From positions 8,432,001 to 8,496,000 of the forward strand of contig CM121342.1 in NCBI GenBank assembly GCA_051530055.1: a stretch of 64,000 nucleotides of DNA. The letters are read 5' to 3'. This stretch comes from Neoechinorhynchus agilis (taxonomy: Eukaryota; Acanthocephala). This document shows positions 1 to 11,651 of the stretch, piece after piece. Under the pieces are notes generated by a model. It made no database searches and was not told the origin of the DNA. It saw nothing but the letters and a program-made list of their open reading frames with translations. Numbering within the stretch: the stretch's first letter is position 1; every line of letters starts with the position of its first letter. Both the position numbers and the translations under genes were made by a program.

Positions 1-572
1 GAAGTAATTACACTAAAAACAATTGAGTAATGAAATGAATTCATCGAGTGGCATCGAATCGAGGTAAAGAACAAAATTATCCGGGACCGTCGTCTGAAAT
101 AATCCAGCAATTACAAAGGCACAATCTCTCCAATGTGTTTTGAAAAGCAAAGAGGATCACATTTTTGTTTTAGATATTTGCGTTTCATAGTGCTGAGTAT
201 GTGGAATGGCGGTTCAGTTGCTTCGGATTTGCTTTTATTCCATCAATATCGCATACTTCAATTTATTATATTTAACGATTATATATTTTTTAAAATTCAA
301 ACTAAATTGAGCAAAAATTGGTATATTCGTCAATGCAGTAAAAATAACCTTTGTCTCCCTGGTAAACCGTGAAATGAAAATAATTTGAATATATATATCA
401 ACGTTGATCCAACTTCTAATCTATTTCAATTGGCAAAGAATGGGCTGTTTCTAAAATTTTACCAACCGTACTCATTCACCAATAGTATAATCTAAATTTC
501 AACATTTCGTTCAAACGAAAGTTTGCAAATTCTATAAAATATTATAAAGATTTTTTGTCAGCTGGTTCATCT
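1..572. other. AT-rich stretch, no gene recognised
   Basis: I see no convincing coding region, RNA gene or repeat here. The only open stretch, around 133-372 on the plus strand, encodes a hydrophobic low-complexity peptide with no family resemblance. Confidence 0.5.
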
Positions 573-962
573 TTATTGGAATTGAGTAGACATGAGATCA
601 TAGAGGTACTCAAATCGTTCAGTCTCACCCATGCTTTCCATTTGCTCAATATCTAACGCATTGAGCGTTATGAAATCATCCGGTTCACATCCGACTTGAA
701 CGATTGCTCCCGGACTTAACACTTTTCCGTTGTCAATCACGTCCTTTAATCTTATGCGATTTTCCATCGGAATAACCACGGGCAAAGTTTTGCTTGTTCG
801 ATGGGAACTAAGAGCAGTTCTCTTCTTTGGTGTTATTTTCCTCGGGATTTCATTAATGCGCTCCTGTCTTGTCTGTGTCATTGAGTATTTCATCTTTGCT
901 ATCGTTAAAGCGAGTATCAAAAGAAAAGAAGACACTAAACCGGCCACAGTGTACGCCATCAA
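573..962 (-). CDS. Hypothetical small single-pass membrane protein
   Basis: An open frame of 129 residues runs from an ATG at 962 to a stop at 573. Residues about 5-22 form a hydrophobic segment (VAGLVSSFLLILALTIA) followed by a basic stretch rich in Lys, Arg and Thr, which looks like a signal anchor with the positive side in the cytosol. The rest is hydrophilic and ends in an acidic part with EPDD and EQMESMGETE. No domain family is recognised. The composition differs from the surrounding AT-rich noncoding sequence and the codons are balanced, which argues for a real gene or exon. A first exon could lie upstream on the minus strand. It may also be a chance frame. It stands alone, since the neighbouring sequence up to the satellite has no gene I can support. 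Confidence 0.4.
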   Translation of the reverse strand: MMAYTVAGLVSSFLLILALTIAKMKYSMTQTRQERINEIPRKITPKKRTALSSHRTSKTLPVVIPMENRIRLKDVIDNGKVLSPGAIVQVGCEPDDFITLNALDIEQMESMGETERFEYLYDLMSTQFQ

Positions 963-1440
963 ATGAGCGGAATATCTTTTTTCAAGTAGAATTGAACTCC
1001 TTTCTAATTCCTCATCTAGTTTGTCATCGATTTCACGGTGAGTTCAGAACTGAAATCGATAGCCTATGCGATTAAGCGTTAAAAGACGATGTTTCGTCAA
1101 TTGCGCCAATTCCTCAAGTGAAAGTCTTTGCATGCTATGCAGATCCAAGGCTTAAAATGCGTATTTTACAACTTTTAAACGTTTCCATGACAGTTGAACA
1201 CACAAAATTAGTATCGGAAGGCGCAATCTCTTTTTATCCTAATTATTGCTACTATATTTTTGCCTGCGGTGTCAAATTACTTAATTTAGTTTTTAAAAGC
1301 CAATCGACAGTGAGGAATTTAAAAAGCATTTTATCCACTCTACATGATTTTTTTCATTGAGATCGGTCCATGTGCACAAAAGCAATATATTGATTTCGGC
1401 CGAAATATTTAAATTTTTCATTTTGTGCCAATCGAACGAC
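963..1440. other. No gene recognised
   Basis: AT-rich sequence between the small membrane-protein frame and the satellite. I see no family resemblance in either strand. Confidence 0.4.
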
Positions 1441-4400
1441 GTTAATAACACTTTTATTTTGTTTTTTGTTAGCTAATAAGAATTGGGCCCATGCGCCTTT
1501 GGGCCCGCTTTGTAGCATTGTTTTTGATGAAGATAGGGTAATCGTTATTTGAGCGATAAACAATATTGGTTTGCAACTATGGAATGCGGATTCGGCGAGG
1601 TAGGAGGAAGTCCGTTCGGGTGAGAATATCCGGTATTGAGGTATGCCCATTGCAGCACGGATAATAAATAATAACACGCATCCTGGCTGGGTATTTCCAT
1701 TCTAGTGGACGAATTCGTGGTTTTTGTCTATAGGAGTGCTTGTGAAGTTGAGTCTTTCCTCAGGTTCATTTCAGGTTATGGTATCCGAGAAGATTCAACA
1801 GCATAATAATAGCACGTTTATTGATAAAAAATACAGAATTGGACCCATGCACCTTTGGCTCCTCGTAAGCACTCGAGTTTAGAGTTGGTCAAAAAATAAA
1901 TTCGGATCGGTTTGGGTGAAAATATTGGGCCGGGGATGTCCGTTCGGATAGGAATATCCGGGCTGGGTATTTCCATTCCAGTGGACGAATTGGTGGTTTT
2001 TGTTTATAGGAGAGATTGTGAAGTTAAGTCTTTCCTCAGGTTCATTTCAGGTTATGGTATCCGAGAAGATTCAACAGCATAATAATAGCACGTTTATTGA
2101 TAAAAAATACAGAATTGGACCCATGCACCTTTGGCTCCTCGTAAGCACTCGAGTTTAGAGTTGGCCAAAAAATAAATTCGGATCGGTTTGGGTGAAAATA
2201 TTGGGCCGGGGATGTCCGTTCGGATAGGAATATCCTGGCTGGGCATTTCCATTCTAGTGGACGAATTATTGGTTTTTGTTTATAGGAGAGCTTGTGAAGT
2301 TAAGTCTTTCCTCAGGTTCATTTCAGGTTATGGTATCCGAGAAGATTGGGCAGCATAATAATAACACGTTTATTAGTAAAAAATACAGATTGGACCCTGC
2401 ACCTTTGGCTCCTCATAAGAACTCGAGTTTATAGTTGGTCAGAAAATAAATTCGGATCGGTTTTGGTGAATATATTCGGTCGGGGGATGTCCGTTCGGAT
2501 AGGAATATCCGGGCTGGGTATTTCCATTCTAGTGGACGAATTGGTGGTTTTTGTTTATAGGAGAGCTTGTGAAGTTAAGTCTTTCCTCAGGTTCATTTCA
2601 GGTTATGGTATCCGAGAAGATTGGGCAGCATAATAATAGCACGTTTATTGATAAAAAATACAGAATTGGACCCATGTACCTTTGGCTCCTCGTAAGCACT
2701 CGAGTTTAGAGTTGGCCAAAAAATAAATTCGGATCGGTTTGGGTGAAAATATTCGGTCGGGGGATGTCCGTTCGGATAGGAATATCCGGGCTGGGTATTT
2801 CCATTCTAGTGGGCGAATTAGTGGTTTTTGTTTATAGGAGTGCTTGTGAAGTTGAGTCTTTCCTCAGGTTCATTTCAGGTTATGGTATCCGAGAAGATTC
2901 GGCAGCATAATAATAGCACGTTTATTGATAAAAATACAGAATTGGACCCATGCACCTTTGGCTCCTCGTAAGCACTCGAGTTTAGAGTTGGTCAAAAAAT
3001 AAATTCGGATCGGTTTGGGTGAAAATATTCGGTCGGGGGATGTCCGTTCGGATAGGAATATCCGGGCTGGGTATTTCCATTCTAGTGGGCGAATTGGTGG
3101 TTTTTGTTTATAGGAGTGCTTGTGAAGTTAAGTCTTTCCTCAGGTTCATTTCAGGTTATGGTATCCGAGAAGATTCGGCAGCATAATAATAGCACGTTTA
3201 TTGATAAAAAATACAGAATTGGACCCATGCACCTTTGGCTCCTCATAAGAACTCGAGTTTAGAGTTGGCCAAAAAATAAATTCGGATCGGTTTGGGTGAA
3301 AATATTGGGCCGGGGATGTCCGTTCGGATAGGAATATCCTGGCTGGGCATTTCCATTCTAGTGGACGAATTGTTGGTTTTTGTTTATAGGAGAGCTTGTG
3401 AAGTTAAGTCTTTCCTCAGGTTCATTTCAGGTTATGGTATCCGAGAAGATTGGGCAGCAAATATAGGAGGTTTATATAAAAAATATAGAATTGGACCCAC
3501 GCACCTTGGGCTCCTCATAAGAACTCGAGTTTACCGTTGGTCAGAAAATAAATTCGGATCGGTTTTGGTGAATATATTCGGTCGGGGGATGTCCGTTCGG
3601 ATAGGAATGTCCGGGCTGGGCATTTCCATTCTAGTGGACGAATTATAGGTTTTTGTTTATAGGAGAGATTGTGAAGTTAAGTCTTTCCTCAGGTTCATTT
3701 CAGGTTATGGTATCCGAGAAGATTGGGCAGCATAATAATAGCACGTTTATTAGTAAAAAAATACAGAATTGGACCCATGTACCTTTGGCTCCTCATAAGA
3801 ACTCGAGTTTATAGTTGGTCAGAAAATAAATTCGGATCGGTTTGGGTAAAAATATTCGGCCGAGGGATGTCCGTTCGGATAGGAATATCCGGGCTGGGTA
3901 TTTCCATTCTAGTGGGCGAATTGCTGGTTTTTGCTTATAGGAGAGCTTGTGAAGTTAAGTCTTTCCTCAGGTTCATTTCAGGTTATGGTATCCGAGAAGA
4001 TTGGGCAGCATAATAATAGCACGTTTATTGATAAAAAATACAGAATTGGACCCACGCACCGTGGGCTCCTCATAAGAACTCGAGTTTACCGTTGGTCAGA
4101 AAATAAATTCGGGTCGGTTTGGGTGAATATATTCGGTCGGGGGATGTCCGTTCGGATAGGAATATCCGGGCTGGGTATTTCCATTCTAGTGAGCGAATTG
4201 GTGGTTTTTGTTTATAGGAGTGCCTGTGATGTTGAGTCTTTCCTCAGGTTCATTTCAGGTTATGGTATCCGAGAAGATTGGGCAGCATAATAATAACACG
4301 TTTATTAGTAAAAAAATACAGAATTGGACCCATGTACCTTTGGCTCCTCATAAGAACTCGGTTTATAGTTGGTCAGAAAATACCGGATCGGTTTTGGTGA

Positions 4401-7400
4401 ATATATTCGGTCGGGGGATGTCCGTTCGGATAGGAAAATCCGGGCTGGGTATTTCCATTCTAGTGAGCGAATTGGTGGTTTTTGTTTATAGGAGTGCTTG
4501 TGAAGTTAAGTCTTTCCTCAGGTTCATTTCAGGTTATTGTACCCGAGAAGATTCAACAGCATAATAATAGCACGTTTATTGATAAAAAATACAGAATTGG
4601 ACCCACGCACCTTGGGCTCCTCATAAGAACTCGAGTTTATAGTTGGTCAGAAAATAAATTCGGATCGGTTTGGGTGAAAATATTCGGCCGAGGGATGTCC
4701 GTTCGGATAGGAATATCCGGGCTGGGCATTTCCATTCTAGTGAGGGAATTGGTGGTTTTTGTTTATAGGAGAGATTGTGAAGTTAAGTCTTTCCTCAGGT
4801 TCATTTCGGGTTATTGTATCCGAGAAGATTGGGCAGCATAATAATAGCACGTTTATTGATAAAAAATACAGAATTGGACCCACGCACCTTGGGCTCCTCA
4901 TAAGAACTCGAGTTTATAGTTGGTCAGAAAATAAATTCGGATCGGTTTGGGTGAAAATATTCGGCCGAGGGATGTCCGTTCGGATAGGAATATCCGGGCT
5001 GGGCATTTCCATTCTAGTGAGGGAATTGGTGGTTTTTGTTTATAGGAGAGATTGTGAAGTTAAGTCTTTCCTCAGGTTCATTTCAGGTTATGGTACCCGA
5101 GAAGATTGGGCAGCATAATAATAGCACGTTTATTGATAAAAAAATACAGAATTGGACCCACGCACCTTGGGCTTTTCATAAGAACTCGAGTTTATAGTTG
5201 GTCAGAAAATAAATTCGGATCGGTTTTGGTGAATATATTCGGTCGGGGGATGTCCGTTCGGATAGGAATATCCGGGCTGGGTATTTCCATTCCAGTGGAC
5301 GAATTGGTGGTTTTTGTTTATTGGAGAGATTGTGAAGTTAAGTCTTTCCTCAGGTTCATTTCAGGTTATTGTATCCGAGAAGATTGGGCAGCATAATAAT
5401 AGCACGTTTATTGGTAAAAAAATACAGAATTGGACCCACGCACCTTGGGCTCTCAAAAGAACTCGAGTTTATAGTTGGTCAGAAAATAAATTCGGATCGG
5501 TTTTGGTGAATATATTCGGTCGGGGGATGTCCGCTCGGATAAGAAAATCCGGGCTGGGTATTTCCATTCTAGTGAGCGAATTGGTGGTTTTTGTTTATAG
5601 GAGTGCTTGTGAAGTTAAGTCTTTCCTCAGGTTCATTTCTGGTTATGGTATCCGAGAAGATTCAACAGCATAATAATAGCACGTTTATTGATAAAAAATA
5701 CAGAATTGGAGCCACGCACCTTTGGCTCCTCGTAAACACTCGAGTTTAGAGTTGGCCAAAAAATAAATTCGGATCGGTTTGGGTGAAAATATTCGGTCGG
5801 GGGATGTCCGTTCGGATAGGAATATCCGGGCTGGGTATTTCCATTCCAGTGGACGAATAGGTGGTTTTTGTTTATAGGAGAGATTGTGAAGTTAAGTCTT
5901 TCCTCAGGTTCATTTCAGGTTATGGTATCCGAGAAGATTCAACAGCATAATAATAGCACGTTTATTGATAAAAAATACAGAATTGGACCCACGCACCTTG
6001 GGCTCCTCGTAAGCACTCGAGTTTAGAGTTGGCCAAAAAATAAATTCGGATCGGTTTGTGTGAAAATATTGGGCCGGGGATGTCCGTTCGGATAGGATTA
6101 TCCTGGCTGGGCATTTCCATTCTAGTGAGCGAATTGGTGGTTTTTGTTTATAGGAGAGATTGTGAAGTTAAGTCTCTCCTCAGGTTCATTTCAGGTTATT
6201 GTACCCGAGAAGATTCGGCAGCATAATAATAGCACGTTTATTAGTAAAAAATACAGAATTGGACCCACGCACCTTGGGCTCTCAAAAGAACTCGAGTTTA
6301 TAGTTGGTCAGAAAATAAATTCGGATCGGTTTTGGTGAATATATTCGGTCGGGGGATGTCCGCTCGGATAAGAAAATCCGGGCTGGGTATTTCCATTCTA
6401 GTGAGCGAATTGGTGGTTTTTGTTTATAGGAGTGCTTGTGAAGTTAAGTCTTTCCTCAGGTTCATTTCTGGTTATGGTATCCGAGAAGATTCAACAGCAT
6501 AATAATAGCACGTTTATTGATAAAAAATACAGAATTGGAGCCACGCACCTTTGGCTCCTCGTAAACACTCGAGTTTAGAGTTGGCCAAAAAATAAATTCG
6601 GATCGGTTTGGGTGAAAATATTCGGTCGGGGGATGTCCGTTCGGATAGGAATATCCGGGCTGGGTATTTCCATTCTAGTGAGCGAATTGGTGGTTTTGTT
6701 TATAGGAGTGCTTGTGAAGTTAAGTCTTTCCTCAGGTTCATTTCAGGTTATTGTACCCGAGAAGATTCGGCAGCATAATAATAGCACGTTAATTAGTAAA
6801 AAATAGAGAATTGGACCCACGCACCTTGGGCTCCTCATAAGAACTCGAGTTTATAGTTGGCCAAAAAATAAATTCGGATCGGTTTTGATATTGAATATAT
6901 TCGGTCGGGGGATGTCCGTTCGGATAGGAATGTCCGGGCTGGGTATTTCGTTCTAGTTGGGCGAATTGGTGGTTTTTGTTTATAGGAGTGCTTGTGAAGT
7001 TAAGTCTTTCCTCAGGTTCATTTCAGGTTATGGTATCCGAGAAGATTGGGCAGCATAATAATAGCACGTTTATTAGTAAAAAAATACAGAATTGGACCCA
7101 TGTACCTTTGGCTCCTCATAAGAACTCGAGTTTAGAGTTGGTCAGAAAATAAATTCGGATCGGTTTGGGTGAAAATATTCGGTCGGGGGATGTCCGTTCG
7201 GATAGGAATATCCGGGCTGGGTATTTCCATTCTAGTGGGCGAATTGGTGGTTTTTGTTTATAGGAGTGCTTGTGAAGTTAAGTCTTTCCTCAGGTTCATT
7301 TCAGGTTATGGTATCCGAGAAGATTCAACGGCATAATAATAGCAGGTTTATTGATAAAAAATACAGAATTGGACCCATGCACCTTTGGCTCCTCATAAGA

Positions 7401-7470
7401 ACTCGAGTTTAGAGTTGGTCAAAAAGTAAATTCGGATCGGTTTGGGTGAATATATTCGGTCGGGAGATGT
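1441..7470. repeat. Satellite array, about 21 units of about 277 bp, derived from a LINE 3' end
   Basis: The motif GTCCGTTCGGATAGGAATAT recurs at steps of 273-278 bases (for example from 1,941, 2,217, 2,492, 2,769, 3,045, 3,321 and onward to 7,195). The regular part starts near 1,676. A diverged first unit with an extra insertion lies at about 1,441-1,675, and the last unit stops abruptly near 7,470. Each unit has stops, so the overlapping 96-119 residue frames are not genes. The unit resembles the 3' end of the LINE at 53,525-54,945: both share GGGGGATGTCCGTTCGG, a GATTGGGCAG box, a CGAGTTT/CTAGTTC box after a GAGCACT/AAGCACT stretch, and, read on the minus strand, a peptide like NGHPPTEY/NGHPPTGY. 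Units are a few percent to about 10% apart. Segments near 5,451 and 6,280 repeat almost exactly at 829 bases, which is three units. Confidence 0.93.
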
Positions 7471-7902
7471 AAAAGCGACACCACGACTATTTGTAAGACA
7501 AAGAGGCCTCTCACCGTGCGTTTTGTGAACATTTACTTTGCGCATTGAACCCGAACGCGACCTCCGTGGGCCAAACACCACTTAAGATTCCATCCGGCCG
7601 AGGAGTAGACCTATCGATGGTCGTGAGGTACCAAGCGAGTGACTTACGACAACTTCCTCTTGCGGAAGCGTCGTAGAGAGAAGACGGCCAACGTTCAACG
7701 CGTAACGGGACGAGTTTTCTAAAAAGCTTTGCAGAACGCGTGGTTTTTCGGGAATCTGAAGAAGGGTTAAATTTCCGATATACCGGTCGCTGTAAAATTA
7801 ATATTTAAGTTCTAATTACAAAGAATAGAAATAAAGTCGATTTTCCTCAACGAGGAAAAATGATCGTTCTCTAAGAAGCTCGCCAAGTCGGTCAACATTA
7901 AT
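7471..7902. other. Unassigned sequence of higher GC next to the satellite
   Basis: About 430 bases, visibly richer in G+C than the flanks, with several CG-rich boxes. No open frame of useful length and no family is recognised. It may be part of an unrecognised repeat. Confidence 0.3.
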
Positions 7903-8166
7903 AGTTGGATTCGCAAGACGTTCTTTCAAAACTTCATATACGTTACACTGTCTACTGTACTGAATTTGTTCCACGTCAGATTAAACATCAATTGATGGTA
8001 ATCCGGTAAAATATGCAAGTAAACGAAGAAATGTATTCGAAATAGAAGTAACATTCCCGATATAAAGTTTAGATATCATGTTACAAACTCCGCTTCATCC
8101 AACTGAGTAATCGCTGAAGTTAGCAAACATAGCAGCGGAAGCGTTTCTCATAGAGACAGATATTAC
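7903..8166 (+). repeat. Lone copy of the Penelope-element 5' flank
   Basis: These 264 bases match 40,713-40,976 with only about two differences by eye (a C/A and an A/G). The second copy lies directly in front of a Penelope-like reverse transcriptase. This copy has no coding part behind it, so it looks like a terminal-repeat or 5'-end remnant. Penelope-like elements are known to carry long terminal repeats, so that is a reasonable reading but not proven. Confidence 0.65.
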
Positions 8167-8924
8167 ATTCGTTGTCCGTTCTCTAAATGAAAACTAAGAT
8201 GAACCACAGTTGGTTGGCGTTCATGAACGGGGAATGCGGCGGTGGCGTTTGTTGCAGTAGCGGAAGTTGAACCTTTATATTGTTGCATCACCTCCCAGGA
8301 GGTTCTGCTCTACATTTCTTAGCATGGCAGTGATCGCAAATGTTGTTCACAACACCAATAATGACATTAGGATGTTGCTCATTTGGGAGACTCAAAATGT
8401 ACACTACAAACATTTCAACCTTACTCATTACTCAATTTTTTATAACCCTCTCGTTCTTTGTACACGTCTAACATTGCCATATTCTGAACGTTTCCCATTA
8501 AATCCTTCAATTCATTCTGATCGATTCAAACGCCCTTTCCAATAATATCTATGCGAAAATCAACGCCCTCTGTTTCAACATCGTCAAATAAAGATATTCT
8601 CATGACATTATGTCATTCGCACCTTCTGCTTTTTCGACGATTTCTTTTCCCGCGTTTCCTTGATTCCATTAGCTGCATCCTTACTAAAATCCGGTTAATC
8701 TCCTCGTCCGAATCAATACATTCCTTCTGCCGTCCGGACTCTCCTACATTCGCATATTCCTTCACATAATCGTCCACAACAAACATCGACCTCAGACTTC
8801 GCTATTATTTAAACATATTTTTAAGATTCTATTTGAGGATTGCATTCCGGTGGTTAGATAAGTTTTTATTTAAATCGATTGTCAACACCCGAGCGAGAGA
8901 TCACTAAAGAAGAATGTATATTTC
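8167..8924. other. No gene recognised
   Basis: Two plus-strand open frames (about 8,267-8,545 and 8,551-8,769) encode peptides rich in Ser, Phe and Leu without family resemblance. They may be part of an old LINE or chance frames. Nothing else is seen. Confidence 0.35.
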
Positions 8925-9560
8925 GACTGAACTTATACCTTGTCATATATGTGATTCCACAAAATATAAATTAAGGTTTTTGCTCGTTTAGTATTTACAC
9001 GGTCATTCGGCTCGAAACAATAAAAAGATTATTAAATACAATTTTTGCTAATGCCTTTTACTGAAATTTGTAACGTGGCTTTAGGCAATGAGATATTGGA
9101 ATCCACAAAAGATTGTGACAAAATAAAGTGCATTCTAAAGGTGTTCAGATTTGTAAATCATGAGGAATTATCTCTATTAGCGTTTGAGATATCGACAAAA
9201 ACCATTTTCCAATACGTAGGTTCCTTTCATTCAATTAAGAGCTTATTAGCTGCACAAAATTCCATTTGTTTCTATATATTCTTAAACTTTAATTTGTTCT
9301 TACTTTTAAGAAAGAGTTCGGTTTCTAAAAATATGAAAATAAATATTTAAATTTAGGCTTCGACCATTTAGAAGGCAAAGGCCACTTAAGAACTTCGCAT
9401 CATATTTAAAATGGAATTGATTATAGCAAAGAATTGCTCATTTAAATGAATACCAATTATAAAATTTTCAATAGCAGTCGATTACTTAAATTCGCAAAAA
9501 TGAATGCAGTATTTATTGGAAACGACACTTGCCAAAACATCGACAAATGGTAGAAATTAT
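8925..9560 (+). repeat. Element Y, copy 1, with a possible exon
   Basis: This block is an inverted copy of the sequence that follows kinase A (25,207-26,175). The best conserved part is an open frame from an ATG at 9,051, starting MPFTEICNVAL and containing FVNHEELSLLAFEIS. The second copy conserves FVNHEELSLLAFEISTK exactly but has a stop earlier. Similarity drops after QYVG, where both copies have ...TACGTAG followed by GTTC, a possible splice donor. The part near 9,500 also matches the 3' untranslated region of kinase A, in reverse. No protein family is recognised. It could be a small host gene convergent to kinase A, or the end of an unknown repeat. Confidence 0.5.
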
Positions 9561-9739
9561 GAACTAATAATGCTATTCAAGGACACTAACGGCGGATGCA
9601 GCGCACTGCTGTTCGGCCGAAAGATTCCTCTTTCCAATGGAGATTTCAGCACCCATCCATCTCCGTTGATTGTCCTATTATGGTATAGCAATGCTCATAC
9701 TCCATTATCAAGGACCGCATTCGGATTCGCCATTCTACA
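9561..9739 (-). pseudogene. HIPK-like kinase fragment (copy E), C-terminal piece only
   Basis: On the minus strand this piece matches the region of the other kinase copies that encodes PNAVLDNGVRTLLYYNR and the LKSPLERGIFP segment, up to the LPLVSL-like end. In sequence it is closer to copies C and D than to A. It is about 165 bases long and has no catalytic core. On one side it meets A-type 3' flank (element Y), and on the other side it jumps straight into element X without the usual 340-base 3' flank. It is therefore a scrambled remnant, not a gene. Confidence 0.8.
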
Positions 9740-10860
9740 CAACACATATCTCTTATTTCTAAGAACCAAACCTAACAAGGCGGAAAAATTGAAGAAACTT
9801 ATTTGTTCCGATATTTCAGAAGTATTTCGATGAGGAAAAGCTTACTTGTAATTTGCTAAAGGAAAACCCATGACAAAGGCATAAGATTGTCCAGAAATAT
9901 CGGATCTTATAAATTGCTTCAATTTTTCGGCCATATCAAAACAGTAGAAATATTTCTCAGTGGTGGTTTTTGTGGCTTTGCTTCCATAAGGCACAAAAGC
10001 CAAAAATTCATTTTATTTCCTTCATCAAAATGCGTGAAATTTAGAAGAGCGGTTTAGAATTTATTGGCATATGGCGAAAAGTGAAAAATTCGATGGTCTA
10101 TTGAAACTTAACAAAAAAATTCCTTTCAGAGATTTTTTATATGAACAAAAATAATTGTATTCAATGTTTCGTCATCTACGTGGAATTTCTTCAGAATTGT
10201 TTACCCAAATACTAAAACAATTCTGAAGGCCCACGTAGAGGAGCCCAATCTTGATCCGAACCAAACCTTACAGATTCACTTTTTCGGTTTACAAGGCGGC
10301 GCGAAACTACTGAGGCATTTTGAGATCATATGTCAATTGGAGATTATCCATTACTTCGTGTCTTTATCCTAATAAATCCAGCTAGAGACTAAGATTTTCT
10401 AGAAATCTATAAGGGTGCTTTGCACAGATTTCCTATTCTCCATCTTTCGACGCCAACATAATATCTATCTTCGAGATATTGATTAAAATCATTCGCCGGA
10501 GTAATTTTCTTTTTCTTTGGTAAGGGGATGTCTGCTGATCAACAAAAAAGAGTTTACCCGTTATTTTAAAATAAAATGAAACAAATTGACACTCCCTTTC
10601 CCGCAATAAAAGACTAGTTAATTTCCTTTTTATTACCAATAGCATTAAGCAAAACAACATTTTACAAATAGCAGAGTAATACTGTCAAACATTCTTATTC
10701 TAATAATAGGATCCTACTAATTTTAGAAATAACACCATCGATTGGTAAACATATTATCCTCTACGAGGTCGCAAAAGATTTGGTATCGCAGACATTAGTA
10801 AGAATGATCGACAGGGAGAGGCGAAGGTTAGTTGTGGACAATTGTTAAAGCTTTGTTATT
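9740..10860 (-). repeat. Element X, copy 1 (subtype with hairpins)
   Basis: About 1.1 kb that recurs at 31,199-32,390 and, inverted, at 60,833-61,990. Read on the minus strand it holds an exon-like stretch with YFYCFDMAEKLKQFI and SDISGQSYAFVMGFPL, ending at AATTACAA/GTAAGC, a good splice-donor match. A second conserved block near 10,430-10,660 encodes a peptide with MLASKDGEWEICAKHPYRFLE. A hairpin of about 60 bases lies at 10,176-10,238 (arms CTACGTGG... and ...CCACGTAG). No protein family is recognised. X always lies convergent to a kinase copy when one is present. Confidence 0.65.
9779..9932. repeat. Imperfect palindrome in element X, copy 1
   Basis: Two arms of about 43 bases (GGCGGAAAAATTGAAG... 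and its inverted partner ...CTTCAATTTTTCGGCC) are separated by about 66 bases. About 35 of 43 positions pair. The arm on the minus strand is the end of the X exon, so the exon end is repeated in reverse just behind its potential splice donor. Confidence 0.75.
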
Positions 10861-11235
10861 TCAATTTTTGTCGCATATCAATACAAATCGCTTCAACCGC
10901 TTTCTATGTTGCATTGAAACAACTCAAATTTGACCTGACACATTTTGATATTGCTAATTAACAAAACGTTTGCAAAGCAGCCTTCTAAATTTCTAAAAAT
11001 TCTTAATCTCAAGTTGAATTTACGGGGATAAAGACACGAAAGCAAGTACGCTGAACCTAACGGACAAAAAACGCGTTCAAATTTGGAAAACATGGGTCAT
11101 CTCTGGCCTTACGTTTTTTAGTCGCTGTGAACCTCCGGAGCAACGTCTTATTTTTGGAAAGGTTCTGCTAAAAAATGCACTATTCCTCAAGCAGCCAGAT
11201 ATTGACTCCTTGAAACATAATCTATGCAGATGCAT
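10861..11235 (+). mobile_element. LINE 3'-end fragment and flank
   Basis: From about 11,093 the plus strand encodes SGLTFFSRCEPPEQ and LIFGKVLLKNALFLKQ, which is the C-terminal signature of the LINE reverse transcriptase at 35,234-36,775 (SSLVFFSRDRPPEHK). The same fragment is at 32,588-32,726. The whole stretch 9,740-11,233 is a close direct copy of 31,199-32,728. A few tens of bases near 10,880-10,935 also match, inverted, the Gypsy fossil near 59,320. Confidence 0.6.
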
Positions 11236-11651
11236 TTTCGAGGCCATCTGCCACTTTCCTGTTCGTACGAATGATCAAATAAAATTGTTATTATTATAAA
11301 TGGTTCATGTGCGCGCAACCAGCTGTTGCGGTGGAGGATGGCATTGAGAATCCCTGTACCTTCTGGCATCCGGAGTAACTTTCTCAGTGATCAATATCCT
11401 AAGCATTTCGTCGAGGTGCCTTCTAAAAGATGGCTCAATACGATAACGATTCAAGCGAATCCTGGGCAACCCAAAGAAGAGCTACGTTGACGTTATCTAG
11501 CGCCGTGACTCAAATAATTAAAAGATGACTTTCATCGGGTATCGTCCATCAGCTTATACGGAGGAATATTAAAGATCATGTTCATTTCAACGGATCATAT
11601 TGTTCATCGACGTGATTTCAAATTCTGGCAAAACGAGTTAGTGAACAAATA
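11236..11651. other. No gene recognised
   Basis: Nothing supportable is seen. It may be the decayed front part of the relic that follows. Confidence 0.3.

Noticed and set aside
2346-6806. Overlapping plus-strand open frames of 64-119 residues in the satellite
   Set aside because: They repeat with the 277-bp unit, each unit has stops, and they arise because the unit length is near a multiple of three. The peptides show no selection for frame.
1441-7470. CRISPR-like regular repeats
   Set aside because: The units are 277 bases with no unique spacers, and the sequence is eukaryotic. It is a satellite.
8167-8924. Possible gene from two successive plus-strand frames
   Set aside because: No family match, no start context and no conservation with another place in the window.
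9504-9833. Plus-strand frame of 109 residues joining kinase-antisense and X-like sequence (AEKLKKLICSDISE)
   Set aside because: It reads through the antisense strand of a kinase fragment and then the reversed arm of the X palindrome. The similarity to X comes from the palindrome, not from a gene.
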